From positions 1-25,179 of the forward strand of contig CAYLWV010000015.1 in assembly GCA_964387485.1 (NCBI GenBank): DNA of 25,179 nucleotides. The letters are read 5' to 3'. Of the stretch, positions 22,836 to 25,179 are shown piece by piece; positions within the stretch are counted from its first letter, which is position 1, and each line of letters starts with the position of its first letter. The notes beneath the pieces are model-generated. The model made no database searches. It was not told where the DNA came from and saw only the letters and a list, made by a program, of their open reading frames with translations. Both the position numbers and the translations under genes were made by a program. The stretch is from Fluviibacter sp964387485. GTDB taxonomy: Bacteria; Pseudomonadota; Gammaproteobacteria; Burkholderiales; Rhodocyclaceae.

Positions 22836-22872
22836 TTTACAAAGCACTTAACCTCCATGTGTGGGGTCCCCT

Positions 22873-23889
22873 ATGCAAACTGAGCAAACAGAGACGATTC
22901 CCCTGAATTTTGTACCGCCGCGCCAAAAAAATCATAAGACAGCGGCCGCTTCAGGTACGGGCCGCTGGTCCACCGACGCGGTACTCGAACTGATCGAGCT
23001 GCCTTTCATGAGCCTGCTGGCCAAGGCGCATGCCGTCCACGCCGAACACTTTGATGAAAATGCCGTACAGCGTTCGACTCTGTTGTCGATCAAGACGGGC
23101 GGCTGCTCCGAAGACTGCGGTTACTGTTCGCAGTCGGCACGGTACGACACAGAGGTTGGCCGTGAAGCGCTGATGTCCAAAGAGGATGTGGTTACTGCGG
23201 CCAAGGCGGCCAAAGCGGCCGGTTCGTCGCGCTTCTGTATGGGCGCAGCCTGGCGCGGCCCGAAAGACAAGGATCTCGATCAGGTCGTCGATATGGTGCA
23301 GGAAGTCAAAGCCCTGGGCCTGGAAACCTGTGTCACGCTCGGTATGTTGAAGCCAGGCCAGGCAGAAAAGCTGGCGACGGCGGGTCTGGACTATTACAAC
23401 CATAATCTGGATACCGATTCAGCCTACTACAGCGAAGTGATCAGCACGCATACGCACGAGGACCGGCTGGACACGCTGGATCGTGTACGCCAGGCAGGGA
23501 TTCATGTGTGTTCCGGTGGCATCGTCGGTATGGGTGAGAACCGTAAGAATCGCGCGGCACTCATTGCCCAACTGGCCAATCTGGATCCGGTGCCGGATTC
23601 GGTGCCCATCAATAATCTGGTGCCAATTCCAGGAACGCCCATGGCGGGCGTGGACCCCGTTGATGGCATTGAATTTGTGCGCATGATTGCCGCGGCTCGC
23701 ATTACGATGCCGACGTCCTGGGTGCGCTTGTCGGCGGGTCGTCAGGAAATGTCGGATGAGTTGCAGGCACTGTGTTTCTTTGCCGGCGCCAACTCCATTT
23801 TTTACGGTGAGCAACTGCTGACGACGGGTAACCCCGACACCTCGCGCGATCAGACGCTGTTCGCCACCTTGGGTCTGAAGGGCGTCTGA
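22873..23889 (+). CDS. bioB: Biotin synthase
   Basis: Radical SAM enzyme that inserts sulfur into dethiobiotin. With the ATG at 22873 the protein has 338 residues. The 4Fe-4S motif is C78-x3-C82-x2-C85. The 2Fe-2S cluster ligands match E. coli C97, C128, C188 and R260 at a constant offset of 25: C122, C153, C213 and R285, so both clusters should form. An in-frame GTG at 22861 would add four residues; neither start has a clear Shine-Dalgarno sequence. Its TGA overlaps the bioC ATG (TGATG at 23887-23891), so the two are translationally coupled. The other biotin genes (bioA, bioF, bioD) are not in this window. Confidence 0.97.
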   Translation: MQTEQTETIPLNFVPPRQKNHKTAAASGTGRWSTDAVLELIELPFMSLLAKAHAVHAEHFDENAVQRSTLLSIKTGGCSEDCGYCSQSARYDTEVGREALMSKEDVVTAAKAAKAAGSSRFCMGAAWRGPKDKDLDQVVDMVQEVKALGLETCVTLGMLKPGQAEKLATAGLDYYNHNLDTDSAYYSEVISTHTHEDRLDTLDRVRQAGIHVCSGGIVGMGENRKNRAALIAQLANLDPVPDSVPINNLVPIPGTPMAGVDPVDGIEFVRMIAAARITMPTSWVRLSAGRQEMSDELQALCFFAGANSIFYGEQLLTTGNPDTSRDQTLFATLGLKGV

Positions 23890-24824
23890 TGTCGATGGGG
23901 GCCGTTCCCCCTTCTTCTGCCGCCCGGTTCCGCAAAAACCGGATCAGACATGCCTTTGACCGGGTAGCGTCATCGCTGTCCGGCAATGATTTTCTCTACC
24001 GGGAAATGGCCCGGCGGATGTCGGAACGCCTGGATATGGTGCGGCTGGCGCCGCAATGCATTCTGGATGCCGGCTGTGGTCTGGGCGCGGATCGCCTGAC
24101 GCTCGCCCAGCGTTACCCGGATGCCCTCTGGCTGGGCGTGGATCATAGCCTGGGCATGCTGCATGCCGGGGCGGCAACGGATCGGGCAGCGACAGGTTTC
24201 CTGCAGCGCTTGCTCAGTCCGGTGCGTCAATCCAGAACGCTGCGGGTGGCCGGTGATCTGAATGCCTTGCCGCTGACGGCACAGCAGGTAGATCTGGTCT
24301 GGTCCAATGCCGCGCTGCATTGGCTGGATGATCTCCCGGGTGCCATGCAGGAATTCAATCGTGTCCTGCGCGTGGGTGGGCTGCTGATGTTCAGCCTATT
24401 CGGTCCGGATACCCTGAAGGAATTACGGGTTGCCGTGCAGGCGACCGCGGCGGCGGCTGATGCAGGACGCGTGCAAACCTTTGTCGACATGCATGATGTG
24501 GGCGATATGCTCGTACATGGTGGTTTTTCAGATCCGGTCATGGATATGGAAACCCTGACTCTGACCTATGCCGACCCCTGGCAGGCGCTTAAGGAGTTGA
24601 AGGCAGGGGGGTCGTGTGATGCGACGTATTTTGCCGCGCAGGGTTTGACCCACCGTCAGTTCTGGTCTCGTGTGATTGATCATTGGCCGCGCAATCGTGA
24701 CGGACGTTACACGTTGACCTTTGAACTGGTGCAGGGCCATGCCTGGAAGGCTGCGCCGAGGCAGCATGAGGATGGCCGTGCGGTGGTGAATTTCATGCCG
24801 AGGCCGACCCATCCGCGTGGATGA
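23889..24824 (+). CDS. bioC: Malonyl-ACP O-methyltransferase BioC
   Basis: Methylates the free carboxyl of malonyl-ACP so that fatty acid synthesis enzymes can build the pimelate chain of biotin; a BioH-type esterase, not seen here, would remove the methyl group. The 311 residues contain SAM motif I ILDAGCGLGADRL (58-70), the acidic end of motif II at GVDHS, and the BioC-type stretch LVWSNAALHWLDDL followed by SLFGPDTLKELR (169-180), which separates BioC from general methyltransferases. The N-terminal extension FRKNRIRHAFDRVA is also typical. It overlaps bioB upstream (TGATG) and the DUF455 gene downstream (ATGA at 24821-24824). Confidence 0.94.
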   Translation: MSMGAVPPSSAARFRKNRIRHAFDRVASSLSGNDFLYREMARRMSERLDMVRLAPQCILDAGCGLGADRLTLAQRYPDALWLGVDHSLGMLHAGAATDRAATGFLQRLLSPVRQSRTLRVAGDLNALPLTAQQVDLVWSNAALHWLDDLPGAMQEFNRVLRVGGLLMFSLFGPDTLKELRVAVQATAAAADAGRVQTFVDMHDVGDMLVHGGFSDPVMDMETLTLTYADPWQALKELKAGGSCDATYFAAQGLTHRQFWSRVIDHWPRNRDGRYTLTFELVQGHAWKAAPRQHEDGRAVVNFMPRPTHPRG

Positions 24825-25179
24825 GTACACCGATGACTGAGGGGCTTTTTCGGGCGATTGAAATCGCCTGGCGCTGCACGGATCCTGCCGCCAAGTGTGC
24901 CGCTGTGGATGCCCTGATTCCGGCGTATCTGAGCTTGTGCCTAGCGTCGAATGGGGCGTTGGCGGCAAGTGTCGCCCCCGACTGCGCTCAGGTTGGGCGC
25001 CCTGAAAAACCGGTCTGTGTGTCACCAGCGGCGCTGCCATTCCGTAAAGCGGTCGATCCGGCGGGACGAGCGGCGCTACTCCACGCCATTGCCCATATCG
25101 AATTCAATGCGATCAATCTGGCTCTCGATGCCGCCTGGCGTTTCAACAAGCTCGGTGCCGAGTTTGTTCGTGACTGGCT
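24821..25179 (+). CDS. DUF455 family protein (ferritin-like), 5' part
   Basis: Partial gene running off the window end: 119 complete codons from the ATG at 24821, which overlaps the bioC stop as ATGA. The reading frame is open to base 25179. The sequence GRPEKPVCVSP (59-69) and especially LLHAIAHIEFNAINLALDAA (87-106) are characteristic of DUF455 proteins, whose ferritin-like helical bundle uses such His/Glu residues (H92, E94) as likely metal ligands. Full members are about 270 residues, so roughly half is missing. The function is not established. The overlap with bioC suggests the product is made together with BioB and BioC, but a role in biotin synthesis is only inference. Confidence 0.82.
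   Translation, partial: MSTPMTEGLFRAIEIAWRCTDPAAKCAAVDALIPAYLSLCLASNGALAASVAPDCAQVGRPEKPVCVSPAALPFRKAVDPAGRAALLHAIAHIEFNAINLALDAAWRFNKLGAEFVRDW

Noticed and set aside
22836..22856. BirA operator upstream of bioB
   Set aside because: TTTACAA resembles one half of the known TTGTAAACC/GGTTTACAA site, but no properly spaced second half is present.
1..25179. CRISPR array, IS element, prophage or tRNA gene
   Set aside because: No regularly spaced long repeats, no transposase or integrase and no cloverleaf-like sequence were seen in the gaps between genes.

Overview
The window is an ordinary, gene-dense bacterial chromosome segment. Spot counts of 60-base lines give about 58-63 percent GC in core genes. 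Two things point to Betaproteobacteria, most likely order Burkholderiales. The protein sequences, notably the 188-residue dCTP deaminase, look betaproteobacterial. The neighbourhoods also fit: yjgA divergent from pmbA, gpmA-ctpA-moeB divergent from rhodanese-grxC-secB-gpsA, and trmL/comF next to bioB/bioC. This placement comes from recognition, not from a database search.

Layout. 1-4279, plus strand: dcd, then a large PLP-dependent basic amino acid decarboxylase with a DAACS-family acidic-substrate symporter 23 bases behind it. 4227-7230, minus strand: a tight thyA-pgi-folA block whose last gene runs 53 bases into the 3' end of the symporter. 7311-9035, plus: an M17 aminopeptidase. 9032-9655, minus: yjgA (darP). 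9744-14790, plus: pmbA, a histidine phosphatase, glyA, nrdR and ribD. 14843-15955, plus: a DUF4172-Fic-winged-helix gene that looks like an accessory insertion. 15959-19041, minus: gpmA-ctpA-moeB (transcribed in that order). 19151-21423, plus: rhodanese, grxC, secB, gpsA. 21477-22826, minus: comF then trmL. 22873-25179, plus: bioB-bioC and the start of a DUF455 gene, all three overlapping at start/stop codons; the last one runs off the window.

Functional themes are one-carbon and folate metabolism (thyA, folA, glyA), nucleotide supply and its control (dcd, thyA, nrdR), riboflavin (ribD), biotin (bioB, bioC), sugar and glycerol phosphate metabolism (pgi, gpmA, gpsA), and envelope protein handling (ctpA, secB). 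No tRNA, rRNA, CRISPR array, insertion sequence or prophage gene was seen. No stretch longer than 300 bases lacks a gene; the longest gaps are 19042-19150 and 11771-11877.

The best candidate for something undescribed is the control region of the fic gene. A good sigma70-type promoter (TTGACG, 17 bases, GATAAT) predicts a transcript starting at or next to the ATG, so the mRNA would be leaderless. The -10 box and start codon lie inside a perfect 13-base inverted repeat with a 7-base centre. The same decamer recurs at exact 17-base steps in alternating orientation (14816, 14833, 14850), with one more copy near the end of ribD. This looks like an operator array, plausibly bound by the winged-helix end of the Fic protein itself.
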